From the NCBI GenBank assembly GCA_904066235.2, contig CAJFCV020000002.1:9982001-10046000 (forward strand): a stretch of DNA of 64,000 nt, in the 5' to 3' direction. Shown piece after piece: positions 33,176 through 45,444 of the stretch. Every line of letters begins with the position of its first letter. The first letter of the stretch is position 1. Both the position numbers and the translations under genes were made by a program. This DNA comes from Bursaphelenchus xylophilus (Eukaryota > Nematoda > Chromadorea > Rhabditida > Aphelenchoididae). Under the pieces are notes generated by a model. The model was not told the DNA's origin and did no database searches. It saw only the letters and a program-made list of their open reading frames with translations.

Positions 33176-34367
33176 CCCTACGGGTTACTGTATCATTAAA
33201 TCAAAAAATTTGTTATGCTACAATATCATGAACTAAATGAAAATCATTGTGACATTTCAAAAAACGATTTTTAAAATACGTGCGGCCCACATTTGAAAGA
33301 TTATTCGGAAAGTTTTGCACCGTGCAGAAAATTTAACAAAAATTGATAAAATTAAATAAAATTTTGGTTCTCAAAGGCAGAATTCAGTTGGATATGAATG
33401 AATACGACCTAAAATTTATTTAACTCAACAATTATGTAACTGTAAAATACGTTGTAAGCGATTTGCACTGGGTTTTCCAAAAAATTTTGCACTGTGCAAT
33501 CTTAATGTAAAAAAAAGCTCGCCAAAGCACTAAAAATGGATCCTGTGTTATTTTTTCCACCTTTACAAAGTGTAAAAATGCATAAGTAATGTCATAATAA
33601 ATCAAACTTCTTACAAAACAACCGAATTTTTAGAGAATGGCCCGAGTTTTTAGAATTCCACCGCACAGTGCGGATTTTCTGTTCAAAGTGCGCTCTAAAG
33701 GTAATGCAGAGAAAAAACAAGTAAGCAAATTGAATAAACTGTAATCTAATCTTGACATAGCGGGAAAATAAGCCATAAAATTTCCAAAAAACCTCATGAA
33801 TTTTGAGATTTAAAAAAAATTTAGCCAAAAATTCGCACTGTGCAGTTATTTTTGTAAAAAATTGAAATTAATATGTAAAACAAGATATGACAAAAGGTAA
33901 AATACGTTGCAATATATACTACGCTCTTAAAAATATCACTCTAGACACAAAGCCTTGCAAATTTCCAACCCTTTCCCCTCGTTTCACCTACTTCTATATA
34001 TAACCAGTGCACGGTGCAGTCTCCCAACCTATAAATTCGCGTCAAATTTTCGAAAGGGAAAAAGTGAAAAACGCGGCATGGGCCTAGATTCACATTAACA
34101 ACTGGAAATGTGAAAAAAATACTCGAGTGGAGGACTCGAAAAAAGAGTTATGTGAGTGGTGGGGGGAAGGGTGAAAAAAGCGGCCAGATTTGCTAATCTG
34201 CAGGTAATCCAATAGTAAACTCTGGGGCAGTAAAAGTGCTGGAATTCGATTAGAATAAAAAATTTCTGGGAATTTTCGCGGGGAAATGGGAAATGAATTT
34301 AAATTACAGTAACAATTTTACATTATCAACAAGTTTAATACAATTTTTGGTGTCTAAATTGAAGAAA

Positions 34368-37300
34368 TTATGTAGTATCTTTGAATTCGGGGATGTTCAC
34401 GACCAATCGGCCTTCGCTTTCGGCTCTCCAAAGCTTTTTCAGGTCGCTGTTGGCGTCGGTAAAGTACAATTTGACGGTGATTTCGGTCATCTAAACAAAA
34501 ATTAATAAATAAAATTGCATTTTAAAATATGGAGAATCAAATTTGGAAATTTTTCATATCAAGAAATTTAAAAAAATTTGAAATAAATCGAAAAATTTTC
34601 CAAAAAATAAAAAAAAAATTGCAATTTTTTGCAAAAACAGCAAGATCATCGTAATTTAAACCTTCAAAAAATCAAAGTAACCTCTTGTAAAATATTCTAC
34701 AACCTTTCAAGTTACATTCTCATTCAATTTTATTACATTCTAACCATCAAAAAATCCAAAATAAACCCTTATTTGCAAAAATTATCAAATTTTGCCCACT
34801 TTTTGGATAAAAAATTCAAAATATCGTATTTTACCCCTTTCCAAAATCAAAAATCTTTATTGCAATCTCTTTCACAGCCCTCTTAGTCTCTCTACACTTC
34901 ATTTTCAATCACTTGGGAATTCATGAATCGCCAAACTTCAAAAAATTTCCAAAAAACCCTAAAATTTTCGAGAAAAATCGATTTATCGTATTTTCACCAT
35001 TTCAAAAATCAAAAAAACATTTCGTAAAATCTTCTACACACTCTCTTCTCTCTAAACCATCCTCTTTTCAACTCTTCTCACCTTTCGAATTGTCAGCAAA
35101 AACTGTTCTTTGAAGTAAGTCTCGGCATTCAAGTTGGTCTTCCTTTTATCCGCCAGAACCTCCTCCGAATTCTTGTCCACCTTCATATACACGTAGATTT
35201 CCATGGATTGGATGCCTTTCGGGTTGTTCGATTCAATAATTCCCTCCACAGTCAAGGGGAATTGTCGGGAAGTGAGCTGGAGATATTGTTCATGTTCCCT
35301 TGGCTGTGGGAGGATGTTGACTCGGATATTGGTGCGCCAGAGTTGTTGGAAGAAGAACCTGGGGAGGCAGAGGGATGGGATGGCCAGTCGGCCAAAGATT
35401 TCGTCAAAAACTTGGAGATTCTGAAGGCAAAAATTTAAAAAACCGCAATTTAAAGGAATTTTGCAATAATTTCTCAAATTTCAAATAAAAAACCAATTTT
35501 TTTCCCCAAATATATTCTAAAATCATTCAGAATTCCCTTAAAATCTCTCTTGATTATTAATTCGTCGATTTCAAACGCAATCTTTGCCAAATTCTCAATC
35601 CTCAGGTTTTCGTGGTGGGACCCAAAAATTGCACCGTGGCACAAAATCAACAACCCAAAACCCTCACAAATCACACTCACCGATGCCCAAGCGCTCAGCC
35701 TTTGACTTATTGATCCAGTTACCGGCACAAAACATTGATTGGCCTTGGTTATTGCCCAATCGAGCAGGTGTTCCAGTTGAGCGTTTGTGCAATTTTCGGC
35801 GCATCTGGGGAATTGAGCGATCGGCCTGAAAACAATATTATTAGACCTTACAAATCATTCTCGAGAAATACAACAATTATAACACAGCTTTCCCAACCCT
35901 TAGGCACCGAGAGGAACACTTGACCCAAATTGAGCCAAGTGTTTCTCTCGTCGATAAACAGTCCAGAAACAATTATTTTTTCCTACAAATCTTCTATAAA
36001 CTCTCCCTACTACTTACGTAAGCTCTTGAGAGTACAATCGGTCCAATAAAAGTTCACAAAGTTGAGCGTGTCTATTCATGAGTTCGAGTTGGTTTAGAGT
36101 GTTGGAATCCGCGTCAAACGAGCGTTGATAAAGTTGCACCCAGGCCTCGCGGACTTCAATAAACTCTTCGCGAGCTTGCTCAATCTAAAATTTCATTTTA
36201 TAACTTGGAGCAGTCTTTTCTTCTTTGAAAGAGACACTTGACCCATTCGTGAATTTTTGTGCCAACTCTTTCTCTCCAAGAAAACAAAAATAAAACATTG
36301 CAAACTACGCCAACAAAAGCTTTTATATTGATTTTTCAAAAGCTTTTCTTTTGAGTCAACTCTTCCATTTATTGAGTCAAGTGTTTCTCTCATGGAAAAA
36401 CACCGTTTATAGACCAACAAATTTATCGCAAGCTTACACAAAATGTTCACAAACTCACATAGCTGTTTCAAAAGCATAAATAATTCTTAAAAAATTCAAA
36501 AAACGCCAAAATTTTTACATCAAATACCTAGTACAATATAAATTTTTTTTCCAAACTCCCAAAAATTACACCCGCTGTTAGTAACTCCATCTCAGCCTAA
36601 ACTCACATCAGGTAGGACATATTCAATATGTGCAATGCCAAACGTTTCAGGGTTCGATTCCAATAATGTGTTCATGGCGACCAAAACAGTATTCGTTGCT
36701 CCGAACAATCGGTAGACCGCGTCGATGTAGGCCGCAGGGAATGTGAAACAATGGGTGTTCCGCGAGTTCTTGGCCAAAGGCTAAATTCAAAAAACTGAAA
36801 ATTTTTCTTACAACTTACGGTAAGCAAAAGTAGTGCGTGTCTGAGGGTTTGTCGCGCATTTTTCAGGGATTGTACGTCGATTTTAGAGGGTAATTGGGCT
36901 CCAGCAATGTTGATTAGGGCCGAAATGAACGCTGAACTCTCCACGGTTTGACACTGTAAAAATTTTTTGTGAAAATTGGTGATTTTTTGAGTCCCACCAC
37001 GAAGACCCTGAAGATCAGGGAAAGTAGCCAAAATCTCAAAACAATTTTAAAATTCGATAGAGGTGCTTTTAACACTAACTATTATACAGGGTGCGGCAAA
37101 AAAATGGAAACTTATTTTTATAGCTATATTTTTCCTAGCAATCCAAATTCCGCAAAAGTAACGGTCATCTTCAATAAGATAGAGCATTGTTTATAACATA
37201 TTAAACCCGTTTTACCGTGGCTGCTTTTGGAGGCGATATAGAGCTCCAAACGTGACTTAAAATTTTGGCCTTTTGGCCGCAGCTTTTTTCGGGGAAATCG

Positions 37301-40300
37301 GTCCCGTTCTTGACGCAGCGATTACTTTGCGACTCCAAACTTTTGTGGCGTGTAGTACAGATGCTGGCCTCCAATTGAAAAAAAATTACAGTCCATTGGA
37401 TCTACACCCGGCGAGCAGGCGCTCTTTTCGCAGACGGGGTGAAATTGGGAAAATCGGTCTCAAAATCGGTCTTGACGCGTTGTTGCCCTGTGAGTCGGCG
37501 CTGAGTCTAGTTGGAACCTCAAATTTGCGCTGCCAAGGTTCTACTGAGCCAACAGAAGCATGAGGACATCGAAGTTAACGCGACGCTAGAATTTTGCCCG
37601 CTTGATCCACGAAAATCTCGGAATTCTTGCCGCTGGCACAAATTCCCCCTTAGGCGATGACGGCCTTTATTTTGACGGTGTTCGTCGTTAGCCGACATGC
37701 AGGGCGCCTCATCGGATTGGACTATGACGTTCTGTTGGTTGTGCACCCGCCAAAGATTGCACCGCGAAGGGAATGCGCTCCCATCGCGGACCTGCGGCCC
37801 GACGTCGGAATTTTTGGCATTTTTTCAGGCGTACGGGCTTGATCTTGCCGATTAGGAGTTGGGCATTTCATAGCTTGCGTTGGGAGACTTTGAGTTGATT
37901 TTTAGCTATTTGGCCGACTGGTCGGTCGCTGATGCCGGTCTCACGGGCAATTTTTTCTCGAAATCGACGGATTTCGCTATTGATGACTCCGCGGCTAGCA
38001 GAAGTGTTGGCGGTGCGTTTTCTTTCGCTTACTGGACGCTTAAAATTGTCAAAAAGCTCCCTGCATTGTGTGATTACTTTGGACACAACGTGCTTTCTAT
38101 GCCGGGCAAATTAACAGTTCGCACAGGTAAAAAAACAGGTCCGAAATCGAGGTCCCTCTGTTTGTCATTCAAAAAAATAATGTTAATAAACCGATATGGA
38201 CATGAAATTATAAGGTATAGGAGAGAAAGCTACGTAGAATTTAATGGTACGAAAATAATTTTGCTGCACTTAAAAATTTTTGCGTCAGGACCCAATGAAA
38301 AAAGTTTCCATTTTTTTGCCGCACCCTGTACCAAATTAGTAAAAAAAAATTAATTTTTTTGGTCCTACCACGAAAACTCTGAAGATCAGGACAAATGCCA
38401 AAATGTTTGAAAAATCGTAAAATGTCTAGAATCAGTTCTAAAACACGTTTTCAGTTATCAAAAAGTCATTAATACTAAAAAATGAACCCTTGGGTCCCAC
38501 CACGAAAACCCTGAAGATCAGGGGAAGTCGCCAAATTCTTTCAAAACCGACGTAGAACTTGTAAAATCCCGCCAAAAAGACAGTTCAAGCAAAATTCTCA
38601 CCTTTTCCTGCATTAATTCCAGTGTTGGCAACGCCACTTCGCTCCAATGGCCGTATCTGAACCCGGTCCGGGCAAATTTATAGGCGAACCAGGTGTGTTC
38701 TTCATTGCTTCTCACTTCATTCACAATTTTCTCGGTCAGCTCCAAAATTTTTTCCTGGTTTTCCTTGATGGGCAATAAAGCCAAATTGTAAAGTAAGTCC
38801 GATTGAGTGTGAAATTGGCCCTCTTGTGTTGCCCCGAGACGTTCCAAGGCCCATTCGGACAGTTCCGTGGCCGTTGCTGGGATGGCATCGGCGATGGCGT
38901 TCAATGTCTCGAGGGTCTGTCGATAGTATTCTGGGTGACGGGACTCGACGGCCTAAAAACAAAAAAAAAATCACAAAAATTTGCAGAATGCAAAAGTTTT
39001 TTTTATCTTCGCACTGTGCGTTCAAATTTTTTTTGCACAGTGCAAACCAACAATTTATAAAAAAAAATCGTCTGCACTGTGCACACCTGAACGTTTTGCA
39101 CTGTGCATCACAGCTTTCCCTCTCCTTCGATCCATTGCACAGTGCGATCATAAAAATCCGTAACAATTTCGACCGCACAGTGCGTTCACAATTTTTTTGC
39201 ACAGTGCAATCCAACAATTTATAAAAAAAATCGTTTGCACTGTGCACCACATTCCTTCATCTCTTTTGATCCATTGCACAGTGCGATCCAAAAGATCCGC
39301 GACAAATCGAAACGCACAGTGCGATCACAAATTTTGCACGGTGCAACCCAACAATTTATAAAAAAATCGACTGCACTGTGCCCCACATCTCTTCCTCTCC
39401 TTCGATCCATTGCACAGTGCGATCATAAAAATCCGTAACAATTTCGACCGCACAGTGCGTTCACAATTTTTTGCACAGTGCACTTCAAGAATTTATAAAA
39501 AAAATCGTCTGCACTGTGCATCACATCCCTTCCTCTCCTTCGATCCACTGCACAGTGCAATCCAAAAAATTCGCGACAAATCGAACGCACAGTGCACAAT
39601 TTTTTGCACGGTGCAATCCTAAAATTTATAAAAAAAATCGTCTGCACTGTGCATCACATTCCTTCCCCTCTTTCGATCCATTGCACAGTGCGATTCAAAA
39701 AAAATCGTAACAATTTCGACCGCACAGTGCAATCACAAATTTTGCACCGCACAGTGCGATCACAATTTTTTGCACGGTGCTGTCCAACAATTTATAAAAA
39801 AAATCGTTTGCACTGTGCATCACATCAATTCCTCTCTTTCGATCCATTGCACAGTGCAAACCGAGAATCTATAAAAAATCGTTTGCACTGTGCATCAAAC
39901 AACCATTCGCACTGTGCAATCCCAAAATTTATAAAAAAATCGTCTGCACTGTGCATCACAACCTTTCCCATCTTTCAATCCATTGCACAGTGCGATCCCA
40001 AAAATTCGTGACAATTTCGACCGCACAGTGCATATTTCCCCATTTATTTTCTTTGCACAGTGCAATCATATTTTTTCGGCAAGCAAAATTTTTCTTTATA
40101 AAACCCATCCCTACCCTCTGTAACACTTCAATAATCGACATTTCGTCCAATCCGTAGCTGGAACAGGTCCCATTTCGCATCAACTTGACGATACTCTTGA
40201 AGAACCGGACTTTTTCCATTTTTCGCGTAATTCTTGGCGATTCCGAAATTTCTTCCATCAAATTAATGATTTCTGAGCCCAGAAGAGGCTTTATTTCCTC

Positions 40301-42878
40301 AACTGTGGCCAATTTCTCGGCCGGCAATGAGGTTTTTCCGGCTAGTGTAAGGAGAAGTTGTAATGTGCGGATTCTGATGATAAATTTGGAGTTATTGAGG
40401 AGTTCCATGAGCGCTGGGATCGAATCTACAACAATTTACCGTGATTTCATTGAATTTCGAAGCGTTTCTGATTTTCAAAGTTTTCGTGGTGGGACCCAAA
40501 AATATTACTGTAAAAAATGTAACGTATTTAAACTCGAATATTACACTTTTAGAAACTTACACTCCGCTCTAAAACCAAAATTTTTGGCTTCCCTGATTCT
40601 CAATCTTTCGTGGTAAGACCTAAATTTTCAAAAAAAAAACAAAAAAATCTCACCCGAAATCGCTGTGGAGTGGATCCTTTGTGCCAAAACATTCATACAA
40701 TCCAGCCATAGCACTAAGTTCTCTGGGAATTCAGAATCTATCAAGAACGGGAGGATTCTTTGCAACATTTGCACTTGATTTGTTGTCCAATGCTGCGGAT
40801 AATCGGCTAGTCGGGCCAAGTTGGACAGGAAAGAGCGGGTGAAATGGCGACTTTTGAGGAATTGGGGCATCTCAGTGAGAAGGAGGTCGATCTGAAATGA
40901 TTTATATTAATTTAGACCATATGTTGTGTTAATCCGACAGTATCCCATAAAAACTACCGTAAGACTCAAACTTCGACAAAACTTGGCCAAGACAAATTTT
41001 ACACCTCCTCACAGTCTCAGTAAAAATTTCCAAGCTTATACTACAGTAATCCTCAAGATACAACAATTTTAAAATTTTACACCCTTCAAAAACCAATTTT
41101 TCCAAAAAAATCGCCAAAATCTCCCACCTGCTCATTCAATGCCAGTCCATTTCTCTTCGCCAGCTCCGTGAGTGCATTTAATACAACCAGGCTGACCTTT
41201 TGGTCCGGATTGTTGCGCAGTAATGACCTTCCGAGTTCCATGCACTGCTTCGTGACCATAACATTTTCTTGGAACAATGAGAGGTCGTCCATGAGGCGAA
41301 CCTTCAAGCTCTCCTCGGTTTGGGTTTCTGACACCATTTCGCCGATTTTCTCGACAATCAGCGACGAAAATTCACTGAAATTGGAAGATTTCAGGGTTTC
41401 GTGGCGGGACCCAATTTTTGAAAATCATGAGTAAAATGCCCTATGGCAGTAAAAACACAAAAGTAGAGTCAACCAGACAAGTAGAACTTACAATTTCACA
41501 AAATTAAATTGTTTCAGATTTTCGTGGCGGGACCCAGAGAAAGGTCAAAAAAATCTATCGAAAACATTTGAAAACCAAAAAATTAGAAAAAACTCAAATG
41601 TGCAAAAGGTCAAATGCGATCCATTGTAATGTAAAATACCCCATTCGGTAACTTTTTGATCCACTTACGCCGAAAATTTCCCGAGATGACCAACTGATAC
41701 AATGGCAGCGGTAAGTTCGGTGAGATCAGTGCAATCAGCGCCTTCAACGAGCAAATGATGCACCTAGAACATTTTGAATTATTTTACAGTCTAAACACTT
41801 GATATTACACATGAAAAAAATTTCAAAAAAAAAAATTTTCCAAAAAAAATTTTTTTTATGAAAAAGCAAAAAAAGATCGCTAAAATGAAATTCAAGAATA
41901 GTAATCGTATTTCCACCCACTTTCTTATTCGAATGCACAATTGGAGCGGCAGCCGCGAAGAACAACATGGTCAAAGCGCGGGATTTGTAGTCATTGGAAT
42001 GGGAAACCTTCATCACTCGGCGGACAATCTCGTCCTTGGAGAACACAACGGCCAGATCCATGCCACATTCTCTTAACAGCTTCACAATCCGCAAGCGGAT
42101 CAGGTTCAGGGAATGATCCATTTTGGTCAACTTTTCGCCATTGAAGGTGTCGGCCAAACGGAGAAGAAGAGCGTTGACGAAAAGGGGAAACGGATTCTCG
42201 CGGATGGCTTTGGAACATTGGGCTATTGCGGACAGATGATCGGAAAGATTGGAGCTTTGGAGGGCTGGAAGAATGAGAAATAATTTTTTTACTTTGCTCA
42301 TGAAAGAGTGACAGAAAATAACGGATTTACAAAATCCTCTGCAATTTAATTTTTTGTATTTTTATTCTTCCACAAAGCTGAAGTCATAACCTCTCGAAAA
42401 ATATCAAGTTTCGTCTATAAAACTGAGAAATAACCGCCTAAAACATCAAAAATGGAATATGGCCAACACCATCAAAAACAATGTCAAGAAAATCGTCTAA
42501 AACAATGTTGGCGTGTTTCTTTGAAAACCCAAATTTTAAGCCAACTTTCATGACACTCTCACTCAACTCTATGCAAAAAACCCCGTGAAAATACTGTCTC
42601 ATGACAAAGATACAGCAATTTTCCCATTCAGCAAAGAAAAATTGTCGAATTCTAACATGAAATCAGCCGGCCTTGGTAAAAACGGCAAAAAATATTTTTG
42701 TTAGGCCAATCATAGCCTCATTGTTGCATTTGCCGAAAAGATTGACCATTTTAAAAAAATTTCTGACCTTATTTTAGGTCATAAGCCGCAAACGCATTTT
42801 CGTTCTTCGAAAGTCTAAAAACAAAACCAACACAAACAAAATTAACTTACCACGCTCAATCTGTGTCAGAGGATTCAT
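34368..42878 (-). CDS. ints-7: Integrator complex subunit 7, right copy
   Basis: Exon for exon the same as the gene at 23338-31849 (shift +11,030 at the 3' end, +11,029 at the 5' end), predicting the same 898-residue protein. All start, stop and splice sites are kept, and the promoter region up to the Skp1-like gene is included in the duplicated unit, so both copies should be expressed. I see no sign of decay or divergence in either. Two functional copies of a single subunit of a stoichiometric complex is unusual; see findings for the possibility of an assembly effect. Confidence 0.9.
37087..38328 (-). mobile_element. Tc1/mariner element in INTS7 intron 7, right copy
   Basis: Duplicate of 26057-27298 carried along with the 11-kb unit, with the same tips, TA flanks and broken transposase. 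It is therefore not an independent insertion. Confidence 0.85.
39008..40067. repeat. GCAC-N-GTGC array in INTS7 intron 6, right copy
   Basis: Duplicate of the 27978-29037 array. It differs from the left copy by single-base A-run lengths (near 39061 and 39930), with every palindrome conserved. Confidence 0.92.
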
Positions 42879-43889
42879 ATTTCATAAAGTTTTAGCAGAT
42901 TATACTCCAAAACCACCTCGAAATTGAACAAAACCTTCAATTTCCAAAAAAAATTATTTTCGAGAAAAATCAATTCTGGCACTTCGCCGCAAATTCTATT
43001 GATTTTTTCAAATTGCGGCGCACGAAATCGCTGGGCCCGTTTCGATCGTTTGCACGGTGCGAAATTCCGCTGAAATTGGGCACCGTGCGACAGGCAACCT
43101 CATGATCGCACTGTGCTCACATTTGGAACCCCCGTTTTCACGAGTTCGGGGGAAAACCGCTCAATTTGGAGGACGGAAAAAGTGCAACGCTGTCGCGCAA
43201 AATTGCACCGTGCATTCGGCTTTGTCGTTCATTTCGCACTGCGATTCCGAAAGAAAAGGCTGGAATTGGGTTTCGCACTGTGCAATTGAAGGCGCTTCTC
43301 TTGCGCAATCGTAATCTTCTCGAAAATTTGCGTAGAATACCCTATACAATTTTGTCGCCGGGTCCACTCCTGCACGGTGCGGTGAAATTTTGGGGTTTGC
43401 ACTGTGGCTTGGGATTTCGGTTGGTTGCGCAGTGCAAAATGGGTTCTTCGGGGTTGACTGCACAGTGCAAATTGGGGGGCTCTTTGTTTTGGAGTTATTA
43501 GCGTCGGAAAAAGAGATGTAAAAGGGGGTAATGAAGATGGAATAGGTGAAATTTGAAGCACTCTCGCTGAGGAGGGTGTGGTAATGGGAGATCATAAAAA
43601 AATTCGGGTAAAAAATTAATGTTTTCTTGTTGTAGTAGACATTTGATAAAACAAGGTTAATTTTGTCCTATTTTTTGATAGATCTATGAAAAAATTTGTC
43701 TATAGAGGTTATCCAGTCATAATCTAACTATTTCCTTCGAATACGACAAACTTCCGATCAGTTTTTATCTTATTTTAACGATCAAATCCAATTTCTCTTG
43801 AAATAATATTTACTTTTACTTCATTTGCTGTATTTACACGTATGAGAAAGTTAAATTATGTGATAAATAAGAGGACAAAAGTAGATTAT
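42879..43889. other. Region between INTS7 and Skp1-like genes, right copy
   Basis: Duplicate of 31850-32860, with loose GCAC-N-GTGC palindromes at about 43050-43470. Differs by a T-run near 43004 and a G-run near 43150. No exon seen. Confidence 0.6.
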
Positions 43890-44405
43890 TCATTCAACAC
43901 CTTCGTCTTCCTCGTCGGTGAAGCCCATTTCGATGCGGCATTGTTTTTCCTCCTTCGGCCCGAAGGTCTCGTTGATTCCCCACATGGCGCGGATTTGTTC
44001 GGCTGTTTTGCCGCGTAGCGTGTTCGCAACTTGCTTGCATCCCAACTCCAGCAACGGCTCAATGTCCAAGTAGTTGGCGGCAGCAATAATGTCGAACAAA
44101 GTTGCGGCGTCCACCTCCAAAAAAGCTGTGTCCCACTCGCTCGGATCCGTTTTTCGTTGCTTTTTCGAAGGCTCGGAAGTCGAAGCTTCCTCCGAGTCTG
44201 TCGAAAAATCCTCCTTGTGCTGCTCGCACCATTCCAGCACCTTCTTCAGGATGTGACTTTGCACATTTTCGAGGGGAATTTCTTCGCCTCCGCCGCTTAA
44301 ACCGAGGTCCGTGATCATTGTGTGCAGCATTTTGGAGGGACGCAGGACGTCGCCGTCCACTTCGAACTTGTCCCCGTCTTTGGAAGTGAGGACAAACTTG
44401 GACAT
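43890..44405 (-). CDS. skr: Skp1-like SCF ubiquitin-ligase adaptor
   Basis: Single-exon gene of 171 codons, starting MSKFVLTSKDGDKFEVD a few bases after a TTTTTTCAG acceptor. The N-terminal BTB/POZ-like fold (V--DG--F-V---V---S) is followed by ENVQSHILKKVLEWCEQH, an acidic/Ser spacer, then DTAFLEVDAATLFDIIAAAN, YLDIEPLLELGCKQVAN and the C-terminal helices GKTAEQIRAMWGI and FGPKEEKQCR, which in Skp1 contact the F-box. It bridges Cullin-1 and F-box substrate receptors. Nematodes carry many skr paralogues; I cannot say which one this is. The tail is more acidic and less canonical than in SKR-1. The 3' half is repeated in the truncated copy at 32861-33143. Confidence 0.9.
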   Translation of the reverse strand: MSKFVLTSKDGDKFEVDGDVLRPSKMLHTMITDLGLSGGGEEIPLENVQSHILKKVLEWCEQHKEDFSTDSEEASTSEPSKKQRKTDPSEWDTAFLEVDAATLFDIIAAANYLDIEPLLELGCKQVANTLRGKTAEQIRAMWGINETFGPKEEKQCRIEMGFTDEEDEGVE

Positions 44406-45444
44406 TTCGGACGGCTCGCTGAAAAAACAGATTTTTGATATCACCATCATGTGCAATATAAATCATGATGAAAATTTTATTGAAATTGAAGAAAAATGGG
44501 ACAAAAAGTTAAAATTAGTTCAAACACCACCCCTAGAATTGATTTCACAACCAAAGCTCCATTAAAAATATAGTTTTAGACCAGTTTTAGACCAACTCTA
44601 AGATCACCAAATCCCCACAAAAATTGAATGAAATCCTCATCTGGAATGTTCTCTGGTGATTTCCAAGATAACAGAAATATTTTTCGGAATATTACACATG
44701 AGGTAAATGGCCTCCTTTCATAAATTTTTTAGAGCAGAAAATAGTAGCTAACACGCATTTGTTAAAAAAAAAATATTTTTGAAAAAGAATGATGCTGAAA
44801 CAAGCTGTATAACAAGATTGTAATACTTTCCACAACATCCATAACACCAACACAAAATATTTTTGATCTATTCGGAGTATAAATTATATAATTCTAGGCT
44901 ATTTTGGCAAAAAAAGTATCAAAATAAAGATTTTTCTGGATGTCTACACAATTGTATTTCAACTTACATCAAGATTTCGCATCTTCTCCGAGATTTTTGC
45001 AAAATCTGTGAAATATTTTATAAATCGAACAGAATGCCAAGAAATTTTTGGCAGTCATTGTTTTCGTTGTAAAGTTATAACTTCACGGTAAGAATATGGC
45101 TAGAAACCGATGGTAATCGGTAACGAAATTATTTTCTGATCTATTTAGCACCAAATCCGCCTTTTCAACGCGCCGTTCGCATAAAACTTCCAGAACATTG
45201 GGCAGAATTCCGAGTCCCGCCACGAAAACAAAGCGTGCGAATGGAATGCCAGGCGCGAAATATTATTTCTACATAACTAACCTTTTTTTATGCACACGGT
45301 ACATGTAAAATGCGTTTTACTTGGTTAGAATTACATTTATTTACAAGTTTCCCGAAGTTTTAATTGTTCCGTTTATTCGGCATGGTTTTCGCTTTTTGAT
45401 AACTAAAAAATTTCGTTTTTAGTTGATCCTCACACCCAATCAGA
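44406..45444. promoter_or_regulatory. Divergent promoter region between Skp1-like and Nup62 genes
   Basis: About 1 kb of AT-rich DNA between start codons facing away from each other. It holds one degenerate GTCCC element (GAGTCCCGCCACGAAAAC, about 45211) and a TTTTTAG acceptor at 45422 just before the Nup62 start (likely trans-splice site). No exon seen. Confidence 0.45.

Larger units (their letters stand above)
33176..44172. repeat. Tandem duplication unit, right copy (10,997 bp)
   Basis: Same orientation and order as the left copy. Beyond 44172 the Skp1-like gene continues uninterrupted, so the right edge is the ancestral context of the unit's right end, while the ancestral context of the unit's left end lies at 22146. 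Confidence 0.95.

Noticed and set aside
33592..33828. Minus-strand 78-codon frame (also at 22562-22798)
   Set aside because: Present in both duplication units but lacks splice context and family features; in AT-rich flanking DNA with stray GCAC-N-GTGC copies.
22146..44172. Idea that the 11-kb repeat is purely an assembly artefact
   Set aside because: Not fully excluded, but the cut Skp1-like copy and the 32-bp templated filler at the junction fit a real rearrangement better than a simple overlap error.
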